Source of the DNA: Prosopocoilus inquinatus
Lineage: Eukaryota; Arthropoda; Insecta; Coleoptera; Lucanidae
Direction: 5' to 3'
DNA: 64,000 bases
NCBI GenBank assembly: GCA_036172665.1
Contig: CM069875.1
Location: forward strand, 15,531,806 to 15,595,805
Under the pieces are notes generated by a model. It saw nothing but the letters and a program-made list of their open reading frames with translations, ran no database searches and was not told where the DNA came from. Position 1 is the first letter of the stretch, and each line of letters begins with the position of its first letter. The translations under genes and the position numbers were made by a program. Shown piece by piece: positions 27,201 through 42,400 of the stretch.

Positions 27201-28782
27201 TACTGGAGTCCATCGAAACGTCAAATAACATAGTAGCTAAGTAAGGATCGATTAGATACATCACAGGAACAACGCTAATACGTGTTGTTTCGTTGAAAAC
27301 TATTTCCAGCTTCTGCTGCGTCCGAAATCTTTGTATCTCACATCAGAGTTACTGGAGTACATCCAAACGTCAAATAACATGATAGATGAGTAAGGATCGA
27401 TTAGATACATCACATCAACAACGCTAATACTTGTTTTTTCGTTTAAAACTATTTCCAGCTTCTGCTGCGTCCGAAAACGTCGTATCTCACATCAGAGTTA
27501 CTGGAGTCCATCGAAACATCAAATAACATGATAGATAAGTAAGGATCGATTAGATACAGCACAGGAACAACGCTAATACGTGTTGTTTCGTTCAAAACTA
27601 TTTCCAGCTTCTGCTGCGTCCGATAACTTTGTATCTCACATCAGAGTTACTGGAGTCCATCAAAACGTCAAATAACATGATAGATGAGTAAGGATCGATT
27701 AGATACATCACAGGAACAACGCTAATGCGTGTTGTTTCATTTAAAATTATTTCCAGCTTCTGCTGCGTCCGAAAATTTCGTATCTCACATCAGAGTTACT
27801 GGAGTCCATCCAAACGTCAAATAACATGATAGATGAGTAAGGATCGATTAGATACATCACAGGAACAACGCTAATGCGTGTTGTTTCGTTTAAAACTATT
27901 TCCAGCTTCTGCTGCGTCCGAGAACTTCTTATCTCACTTCAGAGTTACTGGAGCCCATCCAAACGCCAAATAACATGATAGATGAGTAAGGATCGATTAG
28001 ATACATCACAGGAACAACGCTAATACGTGTTGTTTCGTTCAAAACTATTTCCAGCTTCTGCTGCGTCCGAGAACTTTGTATCTCACATCAGAGTTACTGG
28101 AGTCCATTCAAACATCAAATAACATGATAGATGAGTAAGGATCGATTAGATACATCACAGGAACAACGCTAATGCGTGTTGTTTCATTTAAAACTATTTC
28201 CAGTTTCTGCTGCGTCCGAAAATTTCGTATCTCACATCAGAGTTACTGGAGTCCATCGAAACGCCAAATAACATGATAGATGAGTAAGGATCGATTAGAT
28301 ACATCACAGGAACAACTCTAATGCGTGTTGTTTCGTTTAAAACTATTTCCAGCTTCAGCTGCGTCCGAGAACTTCGTATCTCACTTCAGAGTTACTGGAG
28401 CCCATCCAAACGTCAAATAACATGATAGATGAGTAAGGATCGATTACATACATCACAGGAACAACGCTAATGAGTGTTGTTTCATTTAAAACTATTTCCA
28501 GCTTGTGCTGCGTCCGAAAATTTCGTATCTCACATCAGAGTTACTGGAGTCCATCGAAACGTCAAATAACATAGTAGATAAGTAAGGATCGATTAGATAC
28601 ATCACAGGAACAACGCTAATACGTGTTATTTCGTTTAAAACTATTTCCAGCTTCTGCTGCGTCCGAAAACGTCTTACCTCACATCAGACTTACTGGAGTC
28701 CATCCAAACGTCAAATAACATGTTAGATAAGTAAGGATCGTTTAGATACATCACAGGAACAACGCTAATGCGTGTTGTTTCT
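20143..28782 (+). repeat. 8640-bp direct tandem duplication, copy 1 (58 monomers)
   Basis: This 8640-bp block is repeated immediately downstream. The length is 58 x 149 minus a 2-bp deletion (TATCTCATCAG at 23611). The left boundary lies at about 20142/28782, where CGTTTAAAAC upstream of copy 1 contrasts with CTTTTAAAAC. Rare variants inside, such as TACTGAAGTCC (22289), AAGGATGGATTAG, CATTACAGGAACAAAGC (about 23537) and GAACATTGTATC (about 25389), are all present in copy 2. Reading the two copies against each other I found no difference. Confidence 0.92.
21019..22037 (+). repeat. 3-monomer higher-order repeat (447 bp, about 2.3 copies)
   Basis: The monomer with GAGATACTAGAGTCC begins its diagnostic stretch at 21091, 21538 and 21985, each 447 bp (3 x 149) apart. 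It is followed each time by a monomer with GAGATACTGGAG, except in the last partial copy. This is the smallest clear higher-order period in the window. Confidence 0.8.
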
Positions 28783-31700
28783 TTTAAAACTATTTCCAGC
28801 TTCTGCTGCGTCCGAAAATTTCGTATCTCACATCAGAGATACTGGAGTCCATCCAAACGTCAAATAACATGATAGATGAGTAAGGATCGATTAGATACAG
28901 CAAAGGAACAACGCTAATACGTGTTGTTTCGTTTAAAACTATTTCCAGTTCCTGCTGCGTCCAAAAACTTTGTATCTCACATCAGACTTACTGGAGTCCT
29001 TCCAAACGTCAAATAACATGTTAGATAAGTAAGGATCGTTTAGATACATCACAGGAACAACGCTAATACGTGTTGTTTCGTTCAAAACTATTTCCAGCTT
29101 CTGCTGCGTCCGAGAACTTTGTATCTCACATTAGAGTTACTGGAGCCCATCCAAACGTCAAATAACATGATAGATGAGTAAGGATCGATTAGATACATCA
29201 CAGGAACAACGCTAATACGTGTTGTTTCGTTTAAAACTGTTTCCAGCCCCTGCTGCGTCCAAAAATTTCGTATCTCACATCAGAGTTACTATAGTCCATC
29301 GAAACGTCAAATAACATGATAGATGAGTAAGGATCGATTAGATACATCACAGGAACAACGCTAATACGTGTTGTTTCGTTCAAAACTATTTCCAGCTTCT
29401 GCTGCGTCCGAGAACTTTGTATCTCACATCAGAGTTACTGGAGTCCATTCAAACGTCAAATAACATGATAGATGAGTAAGGATCGATTAGATACATCACA
29501 GGAACAACGCTAATGCGTGTTGTTTCGTTTAAAACTATTTCCAGCTTCTGCTGCGTCCGAAAACGTCGTATATCACATCAGACTTACTGGAGTCCATCCA
29601 AACGTCAAATAACATGTTAGATAAGTAAGGATCGTTTAGATACATCACAGGAACAACACTAATGCGTGTTGTTTCGTTTAAAACTATTTCCAGCTTCTGC
29701 TGCGTCCGAAAATTTCGTATCTCACATCAGAGATACTAGAGTCCATCCAAACGTCAAATAACATGATAGATGAGTAAGGATCGATTAGATACATCACAGG
29801 AACAACGCTAATGCGTGTTGTTTCGTTTAAAACTATTTCCAGCTTCTGCTGCGTCCGAAAATTTCGTATCTCACATCAGAGATACTGGAGTCCATCCAAA
29901 CGTCAAATAACATGATAGATGAGTAAGGATCGATTAGATACATCACAGGAACAACGCTAATACGTGTTGTTTCGTTTAAAACTATTTCCAGCTCCTGCTG
30001 CGTCCAAAAACTTCGTATCTCACATCAGAGTTACTAGAGTCCATCGAAACGTCAAATAACATGATAGATGAGTAAGGATCGATTAGATACATCACAGGAA
30101 CAACGCTAATGCGTGTTGTTTCGTTTAAAACTATTTCCAGCTTCTGCTGCGTCCGAAAATTTCGTATCTCACATCAGAGATACTAGAGTCCATCCAAACG
30201 TCAAATAACATGATAGATGAGTAAGGATCGATTAGATACATCACAGGAACAACGCTAATGCGTGTTGTTTCGTTTAAAACTATTTCCAGCTTCTGCTGCG
30301 TCCGAAAATTTCGTATCTCACATCAGAGATACTGGAGTCCATCCAAACGTCAAATAACATGATAGATGAGTAAGGATCGATTAGATACATCACAGGAACA
30401 ACGCTAATACGTGTTGTTTCGTTTAAAACAATTTCCAGCTCCTGCTGCGTCCGAAAACGTCGTATATCACATCAGACTTACTGGAGTCCATCCAAACTTC
30501 AAATAACATGTTAGATAAGTAAGGATCGTTTAGATACATCACAGGAACAACACTAATGCGTGTTGTTTCGTTTAAAACTATTTCCAGCTTCTGCTGCGTC
30601 CGAAAATTTCGTATCTCACATCAGAGATACTAGAGTCCATCCAAACGTCAAATAACATGATAGATGAGTAAGGATCGATTACATACATCACAGGAACAAC
30701 GCTAATGCGTGTTGTTTCGTTTAAAACTATTTCCAGCTTCAGCTGCGTCCGAGAACTTCGTATCTCACTTCAGAGTTACTGGAGCCCATCCAAACGTCAA
30801 ATAACATGATAGATGAGTAAGGATCGATTACATACATCACAGGAACAACGCTAATGCGTGTTGTTTCATTTAAAACTATTTCCAGCTTCTGCTGCGTCCG
30901 AAAATTTCGTATCTCACATCAGAGTTACTGAAGTCCATCGAAACGTCAAATAACATAGTAGCTAAGTAAGGATCGATTAGATACATCACAGGAACAACGC
31001 TAATACGTGTTGTTTCGTTGAAAACTATTTCCAGCTTCTGCTGCGTCCGAAACCTTTGTATCTCACATCAGAGTTACTGGAGTCCATCCAAACGTCAAAT
31101 AACATGATAGATGAGTAAGGATCGATTAGATACATCACATCAACAACGCTAATACTTGTTGTTTCGTTTAAAACTATTTCCAGCTTCTGCTGCGTCCGAA
31201 AACGTCGTATCTCACATCAGAGTTACTGGAGTCCATCGAAACATCAAATAACATGATAGATAAGTAAGGATCGATTAGATACAGCACAGGAACAACGCTA
31301 ATACGTGTTGTTTCGTTCAAAACTATTTCCAGCTTCTGCTGCGTCCGATAACTTTGTATCTCACATCAGAGTTACTGGAGTCCATCCAAACGTCAAATAA
31401 CATGATAGATGAGTAAGGATCGATTAGATACATCACAGGAACAACGCTAATGCGTGTTGTTTCGTTTAAAACTATTTCCAGCTTCTGCTGCGTCCGAAAA
31501 TTTCGTATCTCACATCAAAGTTACTGGAGTCCATCGAAACGCCAAATAACATGATAGATGAGTAAGGATCGATTAGATACATCACAGGAACAACGCTAAT
31601 GCGTGTTGTATCGTTTAAAACTATTTCCAGCTTCAGCTGCGTCCGAGAACTTCTTATCTCACTTCAGAGTTACTGGAGCCCATCCAAACGCCAAATAACA

Positions 31701-34700
31701 TGATAGATGAGTAAGGATCGATTAGATACATCACAGGAACAACGCTAATACGTGTTGTTTCGTTCAAAACCATTTCCAGCTTCTGCTGCGTCCGAGAACT
31801 TTGTATCTCACATCAGAGTTACTGGAGTCCATTCAAACATCAAATAACATGATAGATGAGTAAGGATCGATTAGATACATCACAGGAACAACGCTAATGC
31901 GTGTTGTTTCATTTAAAACTATTTCCAGTTTCTGCTGCGTCCGAAAATTTCGTATCTCACATCAGAGTTACTGGAGTCCATCGAAACGCCAAATAACATG
32001 ATAGATGAGTAAGGATGGATTAGATACATCACAGGAACAACGCTAATGCGTGTTGTTTCGTTTAAAACTATTTCCAGCTTCTGCTGCGTCCGAAAATTTC
32101 GTATCTCACATCAAAGTTACTGGAGTCCATCGAAACGCCAAATAACATGATAGATGAGTAAGGGTCGATTAGATACATTACAGGAACAAAGCTAATGCGT
32201 GTTGTTTCGTTTAAAACTATTTCCAGTTTCTGCTGCGTCCAAAAATTTCGTATCTCATCAGAGTTACTGGAGTCCATCGAAACGCCAAATAACATGATAG
32301 ATGAGTAAGGATCGATTAGATACATCACAGGAACAACGCTAATGCGTGTTGTTTCGTTTAAAACTATATCCAGCTTCTGCTGCGTCCGAAAATTTCGTAT
32401 CTCACATCAAAGTTACTGGAGTCCATCGAAACGCCAAATAACATGATAGATGAGTAAGGATCGATTAGATACATCACAGGAGCAACGCTAATGCGTGTTG
32501 TTTCGTTTAAAACTATTTCCAGCTTCAGCTGCGTCCGAGAACTTCTTATCTCACTTCAGAGTTACTGGAGCCCATCCAAACGCCAAATAACATGATAGAT
32601 GAGTAAGGATCGATTAGATACATCACAGGAACAACGCTAATACGTGTTGTTTCGTTCAAAACTATTTCCAGCTTCTGCTGCGTCCGAGAACTTTGTATCT
32701 CACATCAGAGTTACTGGAGTCCATTCAAACATCAAATAACATGATAGATGAGTAAGGATCGATTAGATACATCACAGGAACAACGCTAATACGTGTTGTT
32801 TCATTTAAAACTATTTCCAGTTTCTGCTGCGTCCGAAAATTTCGTATCTCACATCAGAGTTACTGGAGTCCATCGAAACGCCAAATAACATGATAGATGA
32901 GTAAGGATCGACTAGATACATCACAGGAACAACGCTAATGCGTGTTGTTTCGTTTAAAACTATTTCCAGCTTCTGCTGCGTCCGAAAATTTCGTATCTCA
33001 CATCAAAGTTACTGGAGTCCATCGAAACGCCAAATAACATGATAGATGAGTAAGGATCGATTAGATACATCACAGGAACAACGCTAATGCGTGTTGTTTC
33101 GTTTAAAACTATTTCCAGCTTCAGCTGCGTCCGAGAACTTTGTATCTCACATCAGAGTTACTGGAGTCCGTTCAAACGTCAAATAACATGATAGATGAGT
33201 AAGGATCGATTAGATACATCACAGGAACAACGCTAATACGTGTTGTTTCGTTTAAAACTATTTCCAGCTTCTGCTGCGTCCGAAAACGTCTTACGTCACA
33301 TCAGACTTACTGGAGTCCATCCAAACGTCAAATAACATGTTAGATAAGTAAGGATCGTTTAGATACATCACAGGAACAACGCTAATGCGTGTTGTTTCGT
33401 TTAAAACTATTTCCAGCTTCTGCTGCGTCCGAAAATTTAGTATCTCTCATCAGAGATACTGGAGTCCATCCAAACGTCAAATAACATGATAGATGAGTAA
33501 GGATCGATTAGATACATCACAGGAACAACGCTAATACGTGTTGTTTCGTTGAAAACTATTTCCAGCTTCTGCTGCGTCCGAAATCTTTGTATCTCACATC
33601 AGAGTTACTGGAGTCCATCCAAACGTCAAATAACATGATAGATGAGTAAGGATCGATTAGATACATCACAGGAACAACGCTAATGCGTGTTGTTTCTTTT
33701 AAAACTATTTCCAGCTTCTGCTGCGTCCGAAAATTTCGTATCTCACATCAAAGTTACTGGAGTCCATCGAAACGCCAAATAACATGATAGATGAGTAAGG
33801 ATCGATTAGATACATCACAGGAACAACGCTAATGCGTGTTGTTTCGTTTAAAACTATTTCCAGCTTCTGCTGCGTCCGAGAACTTCTTATCTCACTTCAG
33901 AGTTACTGGAGCCCATCCAAACGTCAAATAACATGATAGATGTGTAAGGATCGATTAGATACATCACAGGAACAACGCTAATACGTGTTGTTTCGTTCAA
34001 AACTATTTCCAGCTTCTGCTGCGTCCGAGAACATTGTATCTCACATCAGAGTTACTGGAGTCCATTTAAACGTCAAATAACATGATAGATGAGTAAGGAT
34101 CGATTAGATACATCACAGGAACAACGCTAATGCGTGTTGTTTCGTTTAAAACTATTTCCAGCTTCTGCTGCGTCCGAAAATTTCGTATCTCACATCAGAG
34201 TTACTGGAGTCCATCGAAACGTCAAATAACATGATAGATGAGTAAGGATCGATTAGATACATCACAGGAACAACGCTAATGCGTGTTGTTTCGTTTAAAA
34301 CTATTTCCAGCTTCAGCTGCGTCCGAGAACTTCTTATCTCACTTCAGAGTTACTGGAGCCCATCCAAACGCCAAATAACATGATAGATGAGTAAGGATCG
34401 ATTAGATACATCACAGGAACAACGCTAATACGTGTTGTTTCGTTCAAAACCATTTCCAGCTTCTGCTGCGTCCGAGAACTTTGTATCTCACATCAGAGTT
34501 ACTGGAGTCCATTCAAACATCAAATAACATGATAGATGAGTAAGGATCGATTAGATACATCACAGGAACAACGCTAATACGTGTTGTTTCGTTGAAAACT
34601 ATTTCCAGCTTCTGCTGCGTCCGAAATCTTTGTATCTCACATCAGAGTTACTGGAGTACATCCAAACGTCAAATAACATGATAGATGAGTAAGGATCGAT

Positions 34701-37443
34701 TAGATACATCACATCAACAACGCTAATACTTGTTGTTTCGTTTAAAACTATTTCCAGCTTCTGCTGCGTCCGAAAGCGTCGTATCTCACATCAGAGTTAC
34801 TGGAGTCCATCGAAACATCAAATAACATGATAGATAAGTAAGGATCGATTAGATACAGCACAGGAACAACGCTAATACGTGTTGTTTCGTTCAAAACTAT
34901 TTCCAGCTTCTGCTGCGTCCGATAACTTTGTATCTCACATCAGAGTTACTGGAGTCCATCCAAACGTCAAATAACATGATAGATGAGTAAGGATCGATTA
35001 GATACATCACAGGAACAACGCTAATGCGTGTTGTTTCGTTTAAAACTATTTCCAGCTTCTGCTGCGTCCGAAAATTTCGTATCTCACATCAAAGTTACTG
35101 GAGTCCATCGAAACGCCAAATAACATGATAGATGAGTAAGGATCGATTAGATACATCACAGGAACAACGCTAATGCGTGTTCTTTCGTTTAAAACTATTT
35201 CCAGCTTCAGCTGCGTCCGAGAACTTCTTATCTCACTTCAGAGTTACTGGAGTCCATTGAAACGTCAAATAACATGATAGATGAGTAAGGATCGATTAGA
35301 TACATCACAGGAACAACGCTAATGCGTGTTGTTTCATTTAAAATTATTTCCAGCTTCTGCTGCGTCCGAAAATTTCGTATCTCACATCAGAGTTACTGGA
35401 GTCCATCGAAACGTCAAATAACATGATAGATGAGTAAGGATCGATTAGATACATCACAGGAACAACGCTAATGCGTGTTGTTTCATTTAAAACTATTTCC
35501 AGCTTCTGCTGCGTCCGAAAATTTCGTATCTCACATCAGAGATACTGGAGTCCATCCAAACGTCAAATAACATGATAGATGAGTAAGGATCGATTAGATA
35601 CATCACAGGAACAACGCTAATACGTGTTGTTTCGTTTAAAACTATTTCCAGCTCCTGCTGCGTCCAAAAACTTCGTATCTCACATCAGAGTTACTAGAGT
35701 CCGTCGAAACGTCAAATAACATGATAGATGAGTAAGGATCGATTAGATACATCACAGAAACAACGCTAATGCGTGTTGTTTCGTTGAAAACTATTTCCAG
35801 CTTCTGCTGCGTCCGAAAATTTCGTATCTCACATCAGAGTTACTGGAGTCCATCGAAACGTCAAATAACATAGTAGCTAAGTAAGGATCGATTAGATACA
35901 TCACAGGAACAACGCTAATACGTGTTGTTTCGTTGAAAACTATTTCCAGCTTCTGCTGCGTCCGAAATCTTTGTATCTCACATCAGAGTTACTGGAGTAC
36001 ATCCAAACGTCAAATAACATGATAGATGAGTAAGGATCGATTAGATACATCACATCAACAACGCTAATACTTGTTTTTTCGTTTAAAACTATTTCCAGCT
36101 TCTGCTGCGTCCGAAAACGTCGTATCTCACATCAGAGTTACTGGAGTCCATCGAAACATCAAATAACATGATAGATAAGTAAGGATCGATTAGATACAGC
36201 ACAGGAACAACGCTAATACGTGTTGTTTCGTTCAAAACTATTTCCAGCTTCTGCTGCGTCCGATAACTTTGTATCTCACATCAGAGTTACTGGAGTCCAT
36301 CAAAACGTCAAATAACATGATAGATGAGTAAGGATCGATTAGATACATCACAGGAACAACGCTAATGCGTGTTGTTTCATTTAAAATTATTTCCAGCTTC
36401 TGCTGCGTCCGAAAATTTCGTATCTCACATCAGAGTTACTGGAGTCCATCCAAACGTCAAATAACATGATAGATGAGTAAGGATCGATTAGATACATCAC
36501 AGGAACAACGCTAATGCGTGTTGTTTCGTTTAAAACTATTTCCAGCTTCTGCTGCGTCCGAGAACTTCTTATCTCACTTCAGAGTTACTGGAGCCCATCC
36601 AAACGCCAAATAACATGATAGATGAGTAAGGATCGATTAGATACATCACAGGAACAACGCTAATACGTGTTGTTTCGTTCAAAACTATTTCCAGCTTCTG
36701 CTGCGTCCGAGAACTTTGTATCTCACATCAGAGTTACTGGAGTCCATTCAAACATCAAATAACATGATAGATGAGTAAGGATCGATTAGATACATCACAG
36801 GAACAACGCTAATGCGTGTTGTTTCATTTAAAACTATTTCCAGTTTCTGCTGCGTCCGAAAATTTCGTATCTCACATCAGAGTTACTGGAGTCCATCGAA
36901 ACGCCAAATAACATGATAGATGAGTAAGGATCGATTAGATACATCACAGGAACAACTCTAATGCGTGTTGTTTCGTTTAAAACTATTTCCAGCTTCAGCT
37001 GCGTCCGAGAACTTCGTATCTCACTTCAGAGTTACTGGAGCCCATCCAAACGTCAAATAACATGATAGATGAGTAAGGATCGATTACATACATCACAGGA
37101 ACAACGCTAATGAGTGTTGTTTCATTTAAAACTATTTCCAGCTTGTGCTGCGTCCGAAAATTTCGTATCTCACATCAGAGTTACTGGAGTCCATCGAAAC
37201 GTCAAATAACATAGTAGATAAGTAAGGATCGATTAGATACATCACAGGAACAACGCTAATACGTGTTATTTCGTTTAAAACTATTTCCAGCTTCTGCTGC
37301 GTCCGAAAACGTCTTACCTCACATCAGACTTACTGGAGTCCATCCAAACGTCAAATAACATGTTAGATAAGTAAGGATCGTTTAGATACATCACAGGAAC
37401 AACGCTAATGCGTGTTGTTTCTTTTAAAACTATTTCCAGCTTC
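28783..37443 (+). repeat. 8640-bp direct tandem duplication, copy 2
   Basis: This repeats 20143-28782 with all its private variants, including the 2-bp deletion (now at 32251) and CTTGTTTTTTCG (about 36071). Identity ends at about 37443, where copy 1 continues TTCTGCTGCG and this copy continues TTCAGCTGCG. The flanking sequence then follows the order seen at about 7305 onward. Absence of visible divergence means either a very recent unequal exchange or an assembly artefact. Confidence 0.92.
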
Positions 37444-37858
37444 AGCTGCGTCCGAGAACTTCGTATCTCACTTCAGAGTTACTGGAGCCCATCCAAACGT
37501 CAGATAACATGATAGATGAGTAAGGATCGATTACATACATCACAGGAACAACGCTAATGCGTGTTGTTTCATTTAAAACTATTTCCAGCTTGTGCTGCGT
37601 CCGAAAATTTCGTATCTCACATCAGAGTTACTGGAGTCCATCCAAACGTCAAATAACATGATAGATGAGTAAGGATCGATTAGATACATCACAGGAACAA
37701 CGCTAATACGTGTTGTTTCGTTTAAAACTATTTCCAGCTTCTGCTGCGTCCGAAAACGTCTTACCTCACATCAGACTTACTGGAGTCCATCCAAACGTCA
37801 AATAACATGCTAGATAATTAAGGATCGTTTAGATACATCACAGGAACAACGCTAATGC
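36800..37858 (+). repeat. 41-monomer shift block, first copy
   Basis: This matches about 42909-43967 at an offset of 6109 bp, exactly 41 x 149. Shared variants include CAACTCTAATGCG, TAATGAGTGTTG, the CTTACCTCAC unit, CGTCAGATAAC and GATAATTAAGG. Downstream the offset drops to 40 monomers (the TTTCCGGC unit), so one monomer is missing in the later copy. Confidence 0.75.
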
Positions 37859-39424
37859 GTGTTGTTTCGTTTAAAACTATTTCCAGCTTCTGCTGCGTCC
37901 GAAAATTTAGTATCTCACATCAGAGATACTGGAGTCCATCCAAACGTCAAATAACATGATAGATGAGTAAGGATCGATTAGATACATCACAGGAACAACG
38001 CTAATACGTGTTGTTTCGTTGAAAACTATTTCCGGCTTCTGCTGCGTCCGAAATCTTTGTATCTCACATCAGAGTTACTGGAGTCCATCCAAACGTCAAA
38101 TAACATGATAGATGAGTAAGGATCGATTAGATACATCACAGGAGCAACGCTAATGCGTGTTGTTTCGTTTAAAACTATTTCCAGCTTCTGCTGCGTCCGA
38201 AAATTTCGTATCTCACATCAAAGTTACTGGAGTCCATCGAAACGCCAAATAACATGATAGATGAGTAAGGATCGATTAGATACATCACAGGAGCAACGCT
38301 AATGCGTGTTGTTTCGTTTAAAACTATTTCCAGCTTCAGCTGCGTCCGAGAACTTCTTATCTCACTTCAGAGTTACTGGAGCCCATCCAAACGCCAAATA
38401 ACATGATAGATGAGTAAGGATCGATTAGATACATCACAGGAACAACGATAATACGTGTTGTTTCGTTCAAAACTATTTCCAGCTTCTGCTGCGTCCGAAA
38501 ACTTTGTATCTCACATCAGAGTTACTGGAGTCCATTCAAACATCAAATAACATGATAGATGAGTAAGGATCGATTAGATACATCACAGGAACAACGCTAA
38601 TGCGTGTTGTTTCATTTAAAACTATTTCCAGTTTCTGCTGCGTCCGAAAATTTCGTATCTCACATCAGAGTTACTGGAGTCCATCGAAGCGCCAAATAAC
38701 ATGATAGATGAGTAAGGATCGATTAGATACATCACAGGAACAACGCTAATGCGTGTTGTTTCGTTTAAAACTATTTCCAGCTTCTGCTGCGTCCGAAAAT
38801 TTCGTATCTCACATCAAAGTTACTGGAGTCCATCGAAACGCCAAATAGCATGATAGATGAGTAAGGATCGATTAGATACATCACAGGAACAACGCTAATG
38901 CGTGTTGTTTCGTTTAAAACTATTTCCAGCTTCAGCTGCATCCGAGAACTTCGTATCTCACTTCAGAGTTACTGGAGCCCATCCAAACGTCAAATAACAT
39001 GATAGATGAGTAAGGATCGATTACATACATCACAGGAACAACGCTAATGAGTGTTGTTTCATTTAAAACTATTTCCAGCTTGTGCTGTGTCCGAAAATTT
39101 CGTATCTCAGATCAGAGTTACTGGAGTCCATCGAAACGTCAAATAACATAGTAGATAAGTAAGGATCGATTAGATACATCACAGGAACAACGCTAATACG
39201 TGTTGTTTCGTTTAAAACTATTTCCAGCTTCTGCTGCGTCCGAAAACGTCTTACCTCACATCAGACTTACTGGAGTCCATCCAAACGTCAAATAACATGT
39301 TAGATAAGTAAGGATCGTTTAGATATATCACAGGAACAACGCTAATACGTGTTGTTTCGTTGAAAACTATTTCCAGCTTCTGCTGCGTCCGAAATCTTTG
39401 TATCTCACATCAGAGTTACTGGAG

Positions 39425-42400
39425 TCCATCGAAACGCCAAATAACATGATAGATGAGTAAGGATCGACTAGATACATCACAGGAACAACGCTAATGCGTG
39501 TTGTTTCGTTTAAAACTATTTCCAGCTTCTGCTGCGTCCGAAAATTTCGTATCTCACATCAAAGTTACTGGAGTCCATCGAAACGCCAAATAACATGATA
39601 GATGAGTAAGGATCGATTAGATACATCACAGGAACAACGCTAATGCGTGCTGTTTCGTTTAAAACTATTTCCAGCTTCAGCTGCGTCCGAGAACTTTGTA
39701 TCTCACATCAGAGTTACTGGAGTCCGTTCAAACGTCAAATAACATGATAGATGAGTAAGGATCGATTAGATACATCACAGGAACAACGCTAATACGTGTT
39801 GTTTCGTTTAAAACTATTTCCAGCTTCTGCTGCGTCCGAAAACGTCTTACCTCACATCAGACTTACTGGAGTCCATCCAAACGTCAAATAACATGTTAGA
39901 TAAGTAAGGATCGTTTAGATACATCACAGGAACAACGCTAATACGTGTTGTTTCGTTCAAAACTATTTCCAGCTTCTGCTGCGTCCGAAATCTTTGTATC
40001 TCACATCAGAGTTACTGGAGTCCATCCAAACGTCAAATAACATGATAGATGAGTAAGGATCGATTAGATACATCACAGGAACAACGCTAATGCGTGTTGT
40101 TTCGTTTAAAACTATTTCCAGCTTCTGCTGCGTCCGAAAATTTCGTATCTCACATCAAAGTTACTGGAGCCCATCCAAACGTCAAATAACATGATAGATG
40201 TGTAAGGATCGATTAGATACATCACAGGAACAACGCTAATACGTGTTGTTTCGTTCAAAACTATTTCCAGCTTCTGCTGCGTCCGAGAACTTTGTATCTC
40301 ACATCAGAGTTACTGGAGTCCATTTAAACGTCAAATAACATGATAGATGAGTAAGGATCGATTAGATACATCACAGGAACAACGCTAATGCGTGTTGTTT
40401 CGTTTAAAACTATTTCCAGCTTCTGCTGCGTCCGAAAATTTCGTATCTCACATCAGAGTTACTGGAGTCCATCGAAACGTCAAATAACATGATAGATGAG
40501 TAAGGATCGATTAGATACATCACAGGAACAACGCTAATGCGTGTTGTTTCATTTAAAACTATTTCCAGCTTCTGCTGCGTCCGAAAATTTCGTATCTCAC
40601 CTCAGAGATACTGGAGTCCATCCAAACGTCAAATAACATGATAGATGAGTAAGGATCGATTAGATACATCACAGGAAAAACGCTAATACGTGTTTGTTCG
40701 TTTAAAACTATTTCCAGCTCCTGCTGCGTCCAAAAACTTCGTATCTCACATCAGAGTTACTAGAGTCCGTCGAAACGTCAAATAACATGATAGATGAGTA
40801 AGGATCGATTAGATACATCACAGGAACAACGCTAATGCGTGTTGTTTCGTTTAAAACTATTTCCAGCTTCAGCTGCGTCCGAGAACTTCGTATCTCACTT
40901 CAGAGTTACTGGAGCCCATCCAAACGTCAAATAACATGACAGATGAGTAAGGATCGATTACATACATCACAGGAACAACGCTAATGCGTGTTGTTTCATT
41001 TAAAACTATTTCCAGCTTCTGCTGCGTCCGAAAATTTCTTATCTCACATCAGAGTTACTGGAGTCCATCGAAATGTCAAATAACATAGTAGCTAAGTAAG
41101 GATCGATTAGATACATCACAGGAACAACGCTAATACGTGTTGTTTCGTTGAAAACTATTTCCAGCTTCTGCTGCGTCCGAAACCTTTGTATCTCACATCA
41201 GAGTTACTGGAGTCCATCCAAACGTCAAATAACATGATAGATGAGTAAGGATCGATTAGATACATCACATCAACAACGCTAATACTTGTTGTTTCGTTTA
41301 AAACTATTTCCAGCTTCTGCTGCGTCCGAAAACGTCGTATCTCACATCAGAGTTACTGGAGTCCATCGAAACATCAAATAACATGATAGATAAGTAAGGA
41401 TCGATTAGATACAGCACAGGAACAACGCTAATACGTGTTGTTTCGTTCAAAACTATTTCCAGCTTCTGCTGCGTCCGATAACTTTGTATCTCACATCAGA
41501 GTTACTGGAGTCCATCCAAACGTCAAATAACATGATAGATGAGTAAGGATCGATTAGATACATCACAGGAACAACGCTAATGCGTGTTGTTTCGTTTAAA
41601 ACTATTTCCAGCTTCTGCTGCGTCCGAAAATTTCGTATCTCACATAAAAGTTACTGGAGTCCATCGAAACGCCAAATAACATGATAGATGAGTAAGGATC
41701 GATTAGATACATCACAGGAACAACGCTAATGCGTGTTGTTTCGTTTAAAACTATTTCCAGCTTCAGCTGCGTCCGAGAACTTCTTATCTCACTTCAGAGT
41801 TACTGGAGCCCATCCAAACGCCAAATAACATGATAGATGAGTAAGGATCGATTAGATACATCACAGGAACAACGCTAATACGTGTTGTTTCGTTCAAAAC
41901 CATTTCCAGCTTCTGCTGCGTCCGAGAACTTTGTATCTCACATCAGAGTTACTGGAGTCCATTCAAACATCAAATAACATGATAGATGAGTAAGGATCGA
42001 TTAGATACATCACAGGAACAACGCTAATACGTGTTGTTTCGTTGAAAACTATTTCCAGCTTCTGCTGCGTCCGAAATCTTTGTATCTCACATCAGAGTTA
42101 CTGGAGTACATCCAAACGTCAAATAACATGATAGATGAGTAAGGATCGATTAGATACATCACATCAACAACGCTAATACTTGTTGTTTCGTTTAAAACTA
42201 TTTCCAGCTTCTGCTGCGTCCGAAAGCGTCGTATCTCACATCAGAGTTACTGGAGTCCATCGAAACATCAAATAAAACGATAGATAAGTAAGGATCGATT
42301 AGATACAGCACAGGAACAACGCTAATACGTGTTGTTTCGTTCAAAACTATTTCCAGCTTCTGCTGCGTCCGATAACTTTGTATCTCACATCAGAGTTACT

